Shown: positions 1 to 11,817 of the stretch, piece after piece | Layout of the letters: every line of letters starts with the position of its first letter | Numbering within the stretch: the stretch's first letter is position 1 | NCBI RefSeq assembly: GCF_050632745.1 | Contig: NZ_JBODSD010000002.1 | Coordinates: 496,001-560,000 of the forward strand | DNA length: 64,000 nucleotides | Direction of reading: 5' to 3' | Source of the DNA: Mumia sp050632745 | GTDB taxonomy: Bacteria > Actinomycetota > Actinomycetes > Propionibacteriales > Nocardioidaceae | Notes under the pieces: model-generated | Databases searched by the model: none | Seen by the model: only the letters and a program-made list of their open reading frames with translations | What the model was told of the DNA's origin: nothing | Program-made: the position numbers and the translations under genes

Positions 1-744
1 GCCGCCCGAGATGAGCATGGCGGCCATCGTCATCTTCTTGTTGTTGACGCCGCTGGCGACCGCCGCCGACTCCGACTGACCGGTGGCCCGCAGGTCGAAC
101 CCGAAGCGGGTCTTGTTGAGCACCAGCCAGAACGCGACGCCGACGATCACGGCGAGCAGGCCGAGCGTCCACACCTCGCCCGCGGCCTTCTCGAACGGCT
201 GCCAGCCCGGGACCTGGCTGGACTCCGGGATCACCGTCGTACGCCGCGAGTCGCCGGCCTTGAAGCCGTACGTGTTGAGCAGGTAGCCCGTGATGGTGAC
301 CGCGATCGCGTTCAGCATGATCGTCGAGATCACCTCGCTGACGCCGCGGGTCACGCGCAGCAGGCCGGCGATCCCGGCCCAGGCGGCACCCGCGGCGACC
401 GCCACGAGCAGTGCGCCGAGCACGTTGAGCGCACCGGGCAGGAATGCCGCACCGGCGAAGAGGGCGCCCGCGTAGGCCGCCATGCGGTACTGGCCCTCCA
501 CGCCGATGTTGAAGAGGTTCATGCGGAAGCCGACGGCGGCGGCGATCGCCGAGAGGTAGATCAGCGACGCCTGGTTGGCGATGTTCACCAGGATCCGGTC
601 GGCCGGCCACGAGAAGATGATGCTGATGAAGTCGGAGGCCGAGCCGCCGGAGATCTCGATGACCAGGCTCGTGACCGCGAGCGAGAACGCGATCGCGAGG
701 AGGGGCGCGGCGACCGCCACGCCGAAGTTGCGCAGGCGGTTCAT
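1..744 (-). CDS. ABC transporter permease, nucleoside/BMP type (partial)
   Basis: Inner-membrane permease of a nucleoside- or simple-sugar-type ABC importer. The visible 248 residues are the N-terminal part; the rest runs off the left edge. Hydrophobic segments are frequent from about residue 5 onward, and short stretches such as GVEGQYRMAAYAGAL and RVTRGVSEVISTIMLN are typical of the YufP/BPD_transp_2 (RbsC-like) family. Its ATG overlaps the stop of the upstream ATPase gene as ATGA (741-744), so the two are translationally coupled. Together with the ATPase and the BMP lipoprotein it forms an uptake system; nucleosides are the likeliest substrate by family, but this is inference. Confidence 0.85.
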   Translation of the reverse strand, partial: MNRLRNFGVAVAAPLLAIAFSLAVTSLVIEISGGSASDFISIIFSWPADRILVNIANQASLIYLSAIAAAVGFRMNLFNIGVEGQYRMAAYAGALFAGAAFLPGALNVLGALLVAVAAGAAWAGIAGLLRVTRGVSEVISTIMLNAIAVTITGYLLNTYGFKAGDSRRTTVIPESSQVPGWQPFEKAAGEVWTLGLLAVIVGVAFWLVLNKTRFGFDLRATGQSESAAVASGVNNKKMTMAAMLISGG

Positions 745-2246
745 GCTTCCTCCTGTCCGCCCGTCATGGCCTCGCCGAGGTCCTGCGGGGTGACGGTGCG
801 GGGGTTGAAGGTGCCGACGAGGCGTCCGCGCAGGATGACCTCGATCCGGTCGGAGAGGCCGATGAGCTCGTCGAGGTCCGCGGAGATCAGCAGCACCGCG
901 AGACCGGCCCGGCGGGCGTCCTTGATCTGGTCCCAGATCGCGGCCTGGGCCCCGACGTCGACACCGCGCGTCGGGTGGGCGGCGATGAGCAGGCTCGGCT
1001 CCCCCGACAGCTCGCGGCCGACGATGAACTTCTGCTGGTTGCCGCCGGACAGGGCGCGCGCCATCGTGTCGATGCCGGGAGTACGCACGTCGTACTGCTC
1101 GACGATCCGCTCGGAGTCGCGCCGCGCTCCCGTGCGGTTGACCCAGCCGCGCTTGACCGCGACCTCCTCGTACGCGTGACCGAGGATGCGGTTCTCCCAG
1201 AGCGGCGAGTCGAGGAGCAGGCCGTGCCGGTGGCGGTCCTCGGGGATGTAGCCGACGCCGGCCGCGCGCCGCTTGCGCGTCCCCCAGCGCGACATGTCCT
1301 CGCCGCCCAGACGCACCTCGCCGGTGGTCGGGCGCATCGCGAGGATGCCCTCCACCAGCTCGGTCTGCCCGTTGCCCTCCACACCGGCGATGCCGAGCAC
1401 CTCACCGCGGTGGATCTCGAGGTCGATCCCGTCGAGGACGGTCCGGCCGAACGCGTCGACCATCGTGAGGTCCTTCACGGAGAGCTCGACCACGTCGGTG
1501 ACGGTCGACTCCTCGGTCTCCGGCGACGGCAGCTCGGAGCCGACCATGAGCTCCGCGAGCTGGCGCTTGGTGACGCTCGAGGGATCGGGGTCCCCGACGG
1601 TCGTGCCGCGGCGCATCACGGTGATCGCGTCGGCGACGGCGAGGACCTCGTCGAGCTTGTGGGAGATGAAGAGGAGGGTGTGGCCCTGGCTCTTGAGCCC
1701 TTCGAGGTTCGCGAAGAGCGCCTCGACCTCCTGCGGCACGAGCACGGCGGTCGGCTCGTCGAGGATGATGATCTTGGCCCCGCGGTAGAGGACCTTCAGG
1801 ATCTCGAGCCGCTGACGGGCCGCGACGCCGAGCGTCTCGACGAGCACGTCCGGGTCGAGGTCGAAGCCGAAGCGCTGCGAGATGGTCCGCACCTGCTCGC
1901 GCGCCTTCGGCCCCGTGCCGTACAGCTTCTCGGCACCGAGGACGACGTTCTCGAGGACCGTGAGGTTGTCGGCGAGCATGAAGTGCTGGAACACCATGCC
2001 GATGCCCTGGGCGATGGCGTCGGACGGGCTGGAGAACTCGACGACCTGACCGTTGACGGTGATCGTGCCGGCATCGGGCTTCTGGACGCCGTACAGGATC
2101 TTCATCAGGGTGGACTTGCCGGCGCCGTTCTCGCCCACGAGGGCGTGGATCGTGCCGGCGGCGATGCTCAGGTTGACGTCGTGGTTCGCGATCACGCCGG
2201 GGAATCGCTTCTCGATCCCCTGGAGCTCCACCGCGGAGGTCGTCAT
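741..2246 (-). CDS. ABC transporter ATP-binding protein, double-domain nucleoside/sugar type
   Basis: Cytoplasmic ATPase of 501 residues with two fused nucleotide-binding domains, the RbsA/YufO architecture. The first Walker A is GENGAGKST (about residues 38-46) and the first Walker B is IIILDEPTAVL. The second domain has GVEGNGQTELVE and a LSGGNQQKF signature, with LLIAAHPTRGVDVGA in place of a classical Walker B, as is usual in this family, so the second site is probably weakly catalytic. A good RBS, AAGGAG, lies 5 nt before the ATG. It follows the BMP lipoprotein gene after a 125-base gap containing a hairpin and the G22/C18 tract, and overlaps the permease start. Confidence 0.92.
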   Translation of the reverse strand: MTTSAVELQGIEKRFPGVIANHDVNLSIAAGTIHALVGENGAGKSTLMKILYGVQKPDAGTITVNGQVVEFSSPSDAIAQGIGMVFQHFMLADNLTVLENVVLGAEKLYGTGPKAREQVRTISQRFGFDLDPDVLVETLGVAARQRLEILKVLYRGAKIIILDEPTAVLVPQEVEALFANLEGLKSQGHTLLFISHKLDEVLAVADAITVMRRGTTVGDPDPSSVTKRQLAELMVGSELPSPETEESTVTDVVELSVKDLTMVDAFGRTVLDGIDLEIHRGEVLGIAGVEGNGQTELVEGILAMRPTTGEVRLGGEDMSRWGTRKRRAAGVGYIPEDRHRHGLLLDSPLWENRILGHAYEEVAVKRGWVNRTGARRDSERIVEQYDVRTPGIDTMARALSGGNQQKFIVGRELSGEPSLLIAAHPTRGVDVGAQAAIWDQIKDARRAGLAVLLISADLDELIGLSDRIEVILRGRLVGTFNPRTVTPQDLGEAMTGGQEEA

Positions 2247-2290
2247 CGTGCTCCTTCTGGCTCCGGATGCCGTGCTTGCCGAGACGAGGC

Positions 2291-2330
2291 GGGGGGGGGG
2301 GGGGGGGGGGGGCCCCCCCCCCCCCCCCCC
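2291..2330. repeat. G22/C18 homopolymer palindrome
   Basis: Twenty-two consecutive G residues (2291-2312) are followed directly by eighteen C residues (2313-2330), flanked by the inverted hexamers cgaggc (2285-2290) and gcctcg (2331-2336). It lies in the untranslated gap between the BMP lipoprotein gene and its ATPase gene. It may be a true hairpin, but the pattern also fits no-signal poly-G reads from two-colour sequencing joined at a hairpin that reads could not cross. The true sequence between the hexamers should be treated as unknown. Confidence 0.9.
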
Positions 2331-2344
2331 GCCTCGACGGTCAC

Positions 2345-2365
2345 GATAGGGCCATCGTCCCTATC
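2345..2365 (-). terminator. Hairpin after BMP lipoprotein gene
   Basis: Perfect 7-bp inverted repeat gataggg (2345-2351) and ccctatc (2359-2365) with a 7-nt loop, beginning 6 nt beyond the lipoprotein stop codon. It probably protects the lipoprotein mRNA 3' end or attenuates read-through, so that more binding protein than transporter is made. No T-run follows. Confidence 0.6.
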
Positions 2366-2371
2366 ATGCGA

Positions 2372-3457
2372 TCACGGTGCCGTGGGGACCTTGATCTCGC
2401 CACTCTTGATCTGGTCGGCGTAGCCGTCCAGGTCGCCCTTGATGTCGTCGACGAACCCACCGGAGGTGGCGTAGCCGACGCCGTCGACCTTGAGGTCGTA
2501 CACCTGGTAGCTGACCAGCGGCGAGCCGTCGTTGACGGCGTTGATCGCGTCGAAGGTCGCGACGTCGACGCGCTTGAGCATCGAGGTCAGGATGTGCGGC
2601 TGCTCGGTCTCCGAGGCGGTCTGCCACTGGTCGGAGTCGACGCCGATGGCCCACATGCCGTCACCGGCCTCGACCGCGGCCTGGAAGACGCCCGCGCCCG
2701 AACCACCGGCGGCGTGGTAGACCACGTCGGCGCCCTGGTCGAACATGCCCGTCGCGGCGGCCTTGCCACCGGCAGGATCGTTGAAGCCGCTCGGGTCGGA
2801 CTCCTCGATGTACTTCACGTCGACGGTGATGTCGGGGTTCACGGCCTTGGCGCCCGCGACGTAGCCGGCCTCGAACTTCTTGATGAGGTCGGAGTTGACG
2901 CCGCCGACGAAGCCGACGTGGTCGGACTGGGACTTCTCGGCCGCCGCCGCGCCGACGAGGAACGAGCCCTCGTTCTCGGCGAAGCCGAGGTAGGCGACGT
3001 TGTCGTTCGGCTGGTCGTCGGGGTCGAACCCGTCGACGACGTCGAAGCTGACGTCCGGGTAGTCCGGAGCGACCTTGTTGACGGCCTCGCTGTAGAGGAA
3101 GCCGACCGCGATGATCGGGTTGTGGCCCGCGTCGGCGAGCTGGCGGAGGCGGTCCTCGCGGGCCGACTCGGCCTCGCTGTCCTGGGCCTCGGCCTCGGTG
3201 CAGGTGGCGCCGAGCTCGTCGACAGCCTTCTTCACGCCGACCGCGGCCGCGTCGTTGAAGGACTTGTCGCCCTGGCCGCCCACGTCGTAGGCGACGCCGA
3301 CCTTGGGACCGTCACCGTCGGCGGCGTCGCAGTCCAGCGTGTTGCTGCTGCCGGCGTTGTTGTCGTCGCCGCCGCCGTTGTCATCGTCGCTGCCGCAGCC
3401 GGCCAGAGCCAGCACGGCCACCGCGGCCAGCGCGGTGATCTTGCCCATTCGACGCAA
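2372..3457 (-). CDS. BMP family ABC transporter substrate-binding lipoprotein
   Basis: Extracytoplasmic binding lipoprotein of 361 residues in the BMP/PnrA/Med family (purine nucleoside binders). The N-terminus has a short basic stretch, a hydrophobic core and a lipobox LALAGC at about residues 16-21, followed by a Ser/Asp/Asn-rich linker. The family motif KVGVAYDVGGQGDKSFND is visible near residue 50, with GVDSDQW and a C-terminal IKSGEIKVP. The start is taken as TTG at 3457 because GAGGAG lies 7 nt before it; the ATG three codons later would leave about 16 nt. First gene of the transporter operon. Substrate is inferred from family. Confidence 0.9.
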   Translation of the reverse strand: MRRMGKITALAAVAVLALAGCGSDDDNGGGDDNNAGSSNTLDCDAADGDGPKVGVAYDVGGQGDKSFNDAAAVGVKKAVDELGATCTEAEAQDSEAESAREDRLRQLADAGHNPIIAVGFLYSEAVNKVAPDYPDVSFDVVDGFDPDDQPNDNVAYLGFAENEGSFLVGAAAAEKSQSDHVGFVGGVNSDLIKKFEAGYVAGAKAVNPDITVDVKYIEESDPSGFNDPAGGKAAATGMFDQGADVVYHAAGGSGAGVFQAAVEAGDGMWAIGVDSDQWQTASETEQPHILTSMLKRVDVATFDAINAVNDGSPLVSYQVYDLKVDGVGYATSGGFVDDIKGDLDGYADQIKSGEIKVPTAP

Positions 3458-3701
3458 GGGGACACTCCTCAGTCATGAATATCGTCCAAGTCCGGGCCAG
3501 CCCCGGAGGATTTTCGAACCATAACCCCGACAACCCTTGACACGTGCATGAACGCTGCTCGATGTCCGGACCCGATACTCACTTGTTACCCGTGCAGCGA
3601 GCCGGGGAGACAGGTCGTCCTCGCGGGTCGTCAGTTGCTGACGACGTGACGGGCCCGGAGTCGTCGGCACTTGCCGTAGGCGGAGGGGATCCAGGCCTTC
3701 C

Positions 3702-6700
3702 TCAGCCGTCCGCGGTGCCGCGGCGACGGCGCCCGGCGCCGCGAAGGAGCGCTGCTCCCCCGGTCACGGCCGCTGCGCCGAGGACGAGCAGAGCGAGCAG
3801 ACCGGCGGCGGCACCCGTCGCGGGGAGGCCGCCCGTGCCGCCGCCCCCGGCGTCCCCGCCGGCGCCCGGCGCGGTCGTGGGCGACGTCGTCGGGGGACTC
3901 GTCGTGGGCGGCGTCTCCTCGCACTCCACCGTGTTCGTCACCACGATCTCGGTCGCGGGAGTGGCCAGCTCCTGCGTGTACGGCAGCGCCGCGTCCGCCT
4001 GCTCTCCGTCGACCGCGGTGACCCGCGCCTGGGTCAGCGTGCATCCGGCGCGGTCGACGGCGGCGTCCTCGTCGAGCGTCACCGTCTCCCCCACCCCGTA
4101 GGCCGACCGCGGCTCGCCCCACGGCTGTGCGCTCGCCCCGGCGGCGCCCGGGCCGGTGAGCGTGGCGGTCGCGTCGAGGCCGTCCGGGCGGTCAGCGTGG
4201 TCGTACGCCGTCCCGTCGACGACCCAGCGCTTCTCGACCACGACCGACGCGGGCTGGAACGTGTTGGTGATCGTGCAGACGACGATCTCCGGGTCGGCGA
4301 TCGCCACCGTCGCACCGACGACCTCGCGGGGCTCGCCGTCGGCCTCGCACTGCCAGTCCGACGCCTCGTAGCCGACGGGGCCGCCGGACTCGGCGAGGGT
4401 GTAGTCGCCGGGGTCGACGGTCGCGGCGGTGACCTCCCGCGAGCCCGAGGTGCCCGACAGGTCGGTCGGGCCGCTGGCGGACAGGGTCCAGTCGTCCGGC
4501 TCCGCGGTCCCGCCGCCGGTGGTGTCGACCACCTTCACCAACGTCAGGTGCGGGTGGCACTCGACGGTGTTGGTGACGGTGACGGTCGTCGCCGGACCGG
4601 CGAGGGTGACGTCGTACGGGAGGGCGGCCGGCTCGGCCACGGGGTCGCCGTCCACCGCGGTGACGGACGGCACCGGCTCCTCGCAGCGCTCCTCCGGCAC
4701 CGTGACGGCCGACTCGCCGACGCTCACCTCGTCGCCCACCGTGTAGCCCTCCCTCGGATCGTCCCAGGGCTGCGGTGTCGCCTCGGCGCCGTCGGGCCCG
4801 GTCAGGGTCGCGGTCGCGTCGAACCCGTCGGGGCGCTCGTCGTGCGCGTACTCCTGCCCGTTGATCACCCACTGCTTCTCGACGGTGACCTGGGCTGGGC
4901 TGAAGGTGTTGGTGACGGTGCAGACGACGGCCTGGCCGCTCGACACGGTCACGGTCGCGTCCTCGACCGCCAGCGGGCCTCCGTCGACGGTGCACTCCCA
5001 GTCACCGTCGACGTACTGGCCCGGGCCGCCGCTCTCCGAGAGGTCGTAGTCGCCCGGTGCGACGGACACGTCGGTCACGTCGGCGCTCCCGCTGGTGCCG
5101 CTCAGGTCGGTCGCGCCGTCGGCTGCCAGCGTCCAGTCACCGGGAACGGCGTCGCCGCCCTCGACCTCCTTGACCAGCGTCAGCGTCGCCGCCGGGCGGT
5201 TGTAGACGGTGCAGGCGACGAACGCTCCGGCCGCCAGGTCGATCGTGAACCCGTCGCCCTCGTTGGCGGTGATCGGCACGGGGTCGTCGGCGCTCGTGCG
5301 GTTCACGCAGACGGCGTTGTCACCGCCCTGGGTCACCAGCGTGTGCCCGTCCTGCTGGGTCTCGTCGACGGTGACGTCGGCGGACTCCAGACCCGCCGGG
5401 AACCCGACGTCGAAGCCGACCGTGCCCGTCCCGTCGTCGGGCGTGGTCGCCGTCGCGGGCAGACCCGTGACGCCGGGCGTGGTCGTGCTCGCGTCGAACT
5501 GCCAACCCGGTCCCGCGGGGACCGCGCCCGTGACGTCCTCGCCGGCGTTGCCCGGCGGCACGATCATCTTGGTGACCGCGACCCGCTCCTCGCAGTGTGC
5601 GAGCGCGAGGTCGCGCAGCGCCTCCCCGGCGCTGGCGAAGTCGGCGGTCTGGAAGTAGTCCGCGTCCGTGACGTTGCTGCCGTCGAACAGGACCGGGCCG
5701 GAGATCGACCGCAGGTTCAGGCCGGTCGGCCCCTGCACTCCCTGCCCCACGCCGACCGCGAGCACGCGGGCCCCCTCGGCCTTGACGGCGTTCGCGGAGA
5801 ACACTCCGTTCTCCACCTCGCGCAACCGGGTCGCCGACCCGTCCGAGATCGGTGGGTTGCTGCTGTACGACGTGGGGTTGCCGTCGGTGATCACGACGAC
5901 GACCTCGTATGCCGGCGCGGCGTTGGCGACCGCCCACAGGCCGGCGTCCCAGTTGGTCCCCGAGCCCAACGTCCAGCCCGCGTACTGCGCCTTGAACGTG
6001 GCGGCACCGGCCGGTGTCGTCACCGGCACCAGGTCCGGGAAGTCCTGCGCGACCGAGGTGCTGGGCGAGTCAGCGTCGAACGAGAAGACCGCCATCTGCG
6101 ACGGCGTGCCCACCAGCGCGTCGGCGAAGGTGTCCGCGGCCGCCTTCAGCTGGGGCAGACCCGAGCTGCCGACGGAGGCCGAGAGGTCGAGGAGGAGCGC
6201 GACGTCGATGCCGCACTGGTCGGGGAGGGTCGGGTTGTCGCGCGACTGCTGCCAGACGCCTTCAGACGCGGTGAGCTCGGAGGAGCCGCCGCCGTTGTCG
6301 ACCATGAAGTCGGTGCCCGACTGGTAGAGCGTCGCTGCCTGCAGGCCCGGGGTCTGGAAGCGGTACGGCAGGACGGTGTCGGACGAGCCGCTGCCCGGGA
6401 CCGGTGCGGAGCTCCGGGTTGGTGTACCAGCCGGTCGGCGCTGAGACCTGGCCGACCCAGAGCGGGGTCCCGGCCGCCACCCCACCCTCGCCGATCGGCA
6501 CCTCGAAGCTGCAGTCGCCGTCGGCGTCGGACGTGCAGGTCGCCCACGGACCGACGATGGGGTCACTCGCGTCCTGGGACGCGAACAGGACGAGAACCGC
6601 CCCGACGGGCGAGGGTGCCGACGTCCGGTCGCCGTCACGGTCGCCGCCCACGTCGACGTTCACCACCGCCGTGGTCGCAGTCGGGTCCGGCACGACGGCG

Positions 6701-6855
6701 GGGAGGACGGGGGCCGCCTCGGCCGCTGGGGCGGAGGGTGAGACGGCGGCGCCGAGGACACCGGCGGTCAGGAGGGCGGCCGCGGCCAGGGCAGCGGAGT
6801 GGCTACGACGGCTTGCGCTGCCTCGTTCGCGCGGGGAAGGCGCGGGGATCGGCAC
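3702..6855 (-). CDS. VWA / SpaA-repeat LPXTG surface protein, frameshifted
   Basis: Large secreted, cell-wall-anchored adhesin-like protein of about 1,050 residues if repaired. The first ~150 codons are in one frame (GTG at 6855, signal peptide, N-terminal beta domain ending TGWYTNPEL); the rest, down to 3702, is in the +1 frame. The switch lies in about 6388-6420, beside short G/C runs. In order: signal peptide; von Willebrand A domain with MIDAS motif DLSAS (near 6174-6188); then alternating SpaA-like prealbumin-fold modules (LTLVK... near 5190 and 4550; VEKQW/VEKRW near 4890 and 4245); a TSPTT linker; LPATG near 3825; a TM helix; and an Arg-rich tail. A TAGTGT box 6 nt before GTG fits a leaderless mRNA. 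It could be a pseudogene, a sequencing error, or phase-variable. Confidence 0.8.
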
Positions 6856-6900
6856 ACCTCGACACTATGCCGCGACGGCACCCTTCGCTCGCGGCGAGAG

Positions 6901-8079
6901 TCAGGCGGCAGCGCTCGCCAGCGCGGCCATCGCGAGCACCTTCGCCCCGATCGCCACCGCCCGCTCGTCGATGCGCAGGTTGCCTTGGTGCAGGTCGTAC
7001 GTCGGCCCGCCGGGCGTCCTGGTGCCGAGCCGCCCCATCGAGCCGGGGACGGACTCCACGAACCACGCGAAGTCCTCGCCACCGAGGCTCTGGCTGGTCG
7101 TCGTGACGGCGCTCGGGCCCAGCGCCACGGCGACGGCGTCGCGCAGGATCTCCGTGGACTCGACGTCGTTGACGACCGGGGGCACTCCCTGGGTGTAGGT
7201 GACCTCCGCGTCGACGCCGTACGGGGCGACGATCTCGCGGACCAGCGCCCGGACCAGGTGCTCGGCCTCGTGCCAGGCCGTGGCGTCGAGCATGCGGAGC
7301 GTGCCCGAGACCTCGCCGGTGGCGGGGATGACGTTGGGGGCGCTGCCGGCGTTGATGCTGCCCCAGACCAGGCTCGCGCCGGCGCGGGGGTCGAGGCGCC
7401 GCGAGAGCGCCGCCGGGAGCTGCGTGCACAGCGTCGCGAGGGCGAAGGTGAGGTCCTGGGTGAGGTGCGGGCGGGACGTGTGCCCCCCGCGGCCGCTGAG
7501 CTGGACGCGCACGCGGTCGGCGGCACCGGTAATCGAGCCCTCACGGAGCCCGACCAGCCCGACGTCGAGCGACGGGTCGCAGTGCAGGGCGAAGGCGCGC
7601 GAGACGCCGGACAGCGCTCCCGCCGCGAGCACCGACAGCGCTCCGCCCGGCATCACCTCCTCGGCCGGCTGGAACACCAGCCGCACCCGGACCGGCAGCC
7701 CGCCGTCGTGGGCGTGGCGGGCGAGCGCACCGGCGGCGCCGAGCAGCGCCGTGGTGTGGACGTCGTGGCCGCACGCGTGCGCGACACCCGGCACGGTCGA
7801 GCGCCAGGGGTCGGAGGTCTTGTCCGCGACGGGCAGGGCGTCGAGGTCGGCACGCAGCGCGACCACCGGGCCGTCGGAGTCGCCCACCTCGGCCACCAGC
7901 CCGGTCGGGTCGAACCGCGTCGCCTCGATGCCGAACTTGTCCAGCCACCCCGCGACGACCTCGGTCGTCCGCTGCTCCTGCCAGGAGAGCTCGGGATGGG
8001 CATGGAGGTCGCGGCGGACGTCGAGCAGGTCGGGCACGAGTGCGTCGACGGCCGCGACCAGGTCCGCGGGCGTGGGCAT
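6901..8079 (-). CDS. M20 family amidohydrolase
   Basis: Cytoplasmic metal-dependent amidohydrolase of 392 residues, M20D (IAA-amino acid/hippurate hydrolase) type. It shows RRDLHAHPELSWQE near residue 22, ALRADLDALPV, the metal-binding ACGHDVHTT motif and the FQPAEEV glutamate pair, in family order, with the dimerisation domain in the middle. Such enzymes hydrolyse N-acyl amino acids or small dipeptides; the exact substrate cannot be read from sequence. TAGCCT lies 6 nt before the ATG, so it is probably leaderless with its own promoter. It sits downstream of sdhB behind two hairpins, so it is unlikely to be part of the sdh transcript. Confidence 0.9.
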   Translation of the reverse strand: MPTPADLVAAVDALVPDLLDVRRDLHAHPELSWQEQRTTEVVAGWLDKFGIEATRFDPTGLVAEVGDSDGPVVALRADLDALPVADKTSDPWRSTVPGVAHACGHDVHTTALLGAAGALARHAHDGGLPVRVRLVFQPAEEVMPGGALSVLAAGALSGVSRAFALHCDPSLDVGLVGLREGSITGAADRVRVQLSGRGGHTSRPHLTQDLTFALATLCTQLPAALSRRLDPRAGASLVWGSINAGSAPNVIPATGEVSGTLRMLDATAWHEAEHLVRALVREIVAPYGVDAEVTYTQGVPPVVNDVESTEILRDAVAVALGPSAVTTTSQSLGGEDFAWFVESVPGSMGRLGTRTPGGPTYDLHQGNLRIDERAVAIGAKVLAMAALASAAA

Positions 8080-8162
8080 GCCCCCAGGCTAACGCCCGCG
8101 CGGGGCGGTGCCTGACCGGCCGACGGACCGCGAGACGCACGACGAGCGCGCGGCGCCGTGAT

Positions 8163-8192
8163 GTCGTACGACGCCGGGCGGCGTCGTACGAC
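8163..8192. repeat. 13-bp perfect hairpin between M20 gene and sdhB
   Basis: Arms gtcgtacgacgcc (8163-8175) and ggcgtcgtacgac (8180-8192) are perfectly complementary with a gggc loop. It lies 84-113 bases upstream of the M20 start and beyond the main sdh hairpin. It could be a second sdh terminator or an operator for the M20 gene. Confidence 0.6.
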
Positions 8193-8232
8193 CCCGGCGC
8201 GGTGGGAGTCGTGCGCACCGGACACGGGTACG

Positions 8233-8272
8233 ACGACGGCCCGCCCCGGCGTGAACCGGGACGGGCCGTCGT
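8233..8272 (-). terminator. sdh operon terminator hairpin
   Basis: An 11-bp perfect stem, acgacggcccg (8233-8243) with cgggccgtcgt (8262-8272), extended by an inner 5-bp cccgg/ccggg pairing. It starts 11 nt past the sdhB stop codon. There is no T-run, which is common for actinobacterial terminators. Confidence 0.75.
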
Positions 8273-8283
8273 ACGGGAGACCG

Positions 8284-11006
<2,723 letters not shown>

Positions 11007-11010
11007 GGGG

Positions 11011-11730
11011 TCAGCCCACCCATCCGAAGAGAATGGCGAACGGCGGGATCAGGAACCCGATGGTGATGATTCCCGAGACCGCGTACGCGAGGACGTTGAG
11101 GTTGCGGCGCGCCTTGGCGCTGGTGTTGGCACCGAGGGTCATGCCCGCGGCCCAGACACCGTGACGCAGGTGGAAGCCCACCGCGAGCAGCGCGATCGTG
11201 TAGACGAGCACCATGTACCACTCGCTGAACGTGTTGATGACCCGCTCGTACGGGCTCGGCGAGGCGCCGCCCGGGGCGATGTCGTTCGTCGTCAGGTTCA
11301 GCAGGTGGAAGATGATGAAGAGGAAGATGATGACGCCGCCCCACCGCAGGGTGAACGAGGCGTACGAGCGCTGGAAGCCGCGCTTGTTCTGCTTCGACTT
11401 GTAGCGCGGGCCGGAGCCGACGCGGGTCGCCTTCCGGTCGCGGATCGTGAGCACCACCGCCGAGTAGATGTGGGCGAGGATCGCGGCGAGGAGCACCACG
11501 CGGATGATCCAGAGCGCCCCCTCGTACGGGAGGATCGGCTCCCCCAGCGTCCTCAGGTGGTGCGAGTACTCGTCGAAGGCGACCTGGCCGCTGAAGACCT
11601 TGAGGTTGCCGTACATGTGAACCAGGAGGTACAGCACCATGAGGAGGCCGCTGACCGCCATGAGCGCTTTGAGCGCGACCGTGGAGCGCCGTGCGCCCAC
11701 CCGCTGCTTGGTGATCTCAGTTGTCGCCAC
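11011..11730 (-). CDS. sdhC: Succinate dehydrogenase cytochrome b subunit
   Basis: Membrane anchor (239 residues) that binds haem b and reduces menaquinone. About five TM helices can be drawn, with histidines in LVHMYGN, SHHLRTLG, AHIYSAVV, FHLLNLT and FHLRHGVW suited to two haems. No sdhD follows, so this is the single-cytochrome trimeric enzyme. Start chosen at GTG 11730 (VATTEITKQRVGARR): TATCGT lies exactly 6 nt upstream and there is no Shine-Dalgarno sequence, so the mRNA is probably leaderless. A longer in-frame reading to 11796 would run into the divergent LysR control region. Confidence 0.92.
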   Translation of the reverse strand: MATTEITKQRVGARRSTVALKALMAVSGLLMVLYLLVHMYGNLKVFSGQVAFDEYSHHLRTLGEPILPYEGALWIIRVVLLAAILAHIYSAVVLTIRDRKATRVGSGPRYKSKQNKRGFQRSYASFTLRWGGVIIFLFIIFHLLNLTTNDIAPGGASPSPYERVINTFSEWYMVLVYTIALLAVGFHLRHGVWAAGMTLGANTSAKARRNLNVLAYAVSGIITIGFLIPPFAILFGWVG

Positions 11731-11788
11731 CCGATCACGATAGGCCGCGACCTCGCGAGTGCGCCAAGTCATACTGAGGCTCACTTTC

Positions 11789-11803
11789 ATAGCCAATGGC
11801 TAT
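11789..11803. promoter_or_regulatory. LysR-type operator between sdhC and lysR
   Basis: A perfect 15-base palindrome ATAGCCAATGGCTAT centred at 11796, fitting the ATA(G)-N7-(C)TAT / T-N11-A pattern of LysR-type regulators. It is 15 nt before the lysR GTG and about 47 nt upstream of the sdhC -10 box, so one site could serve both genes. Confidence 0.65.
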
Positions 11804-11817
11804 GGAACACTGGAGGG

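Noticed and set aside
975..2423. Long open frames opposite real genes (also 4197-7106, 9081-11066, 14673-16658, 35799-37784)
   Set aside because: High third-position GC opens antisense frames; their translations are low-complexity Arg/Ala/Val/Asp-rich with no domain pattern, while the other strand carries conserved motifs.
3500..3545. TPsiC-like ggttcgaaaatcc on the minus strand upstream of the BMP gene
   Set aside because: No acceptor, D or anticodon stem can be folded around it; only a chance match to a tRNA arm.
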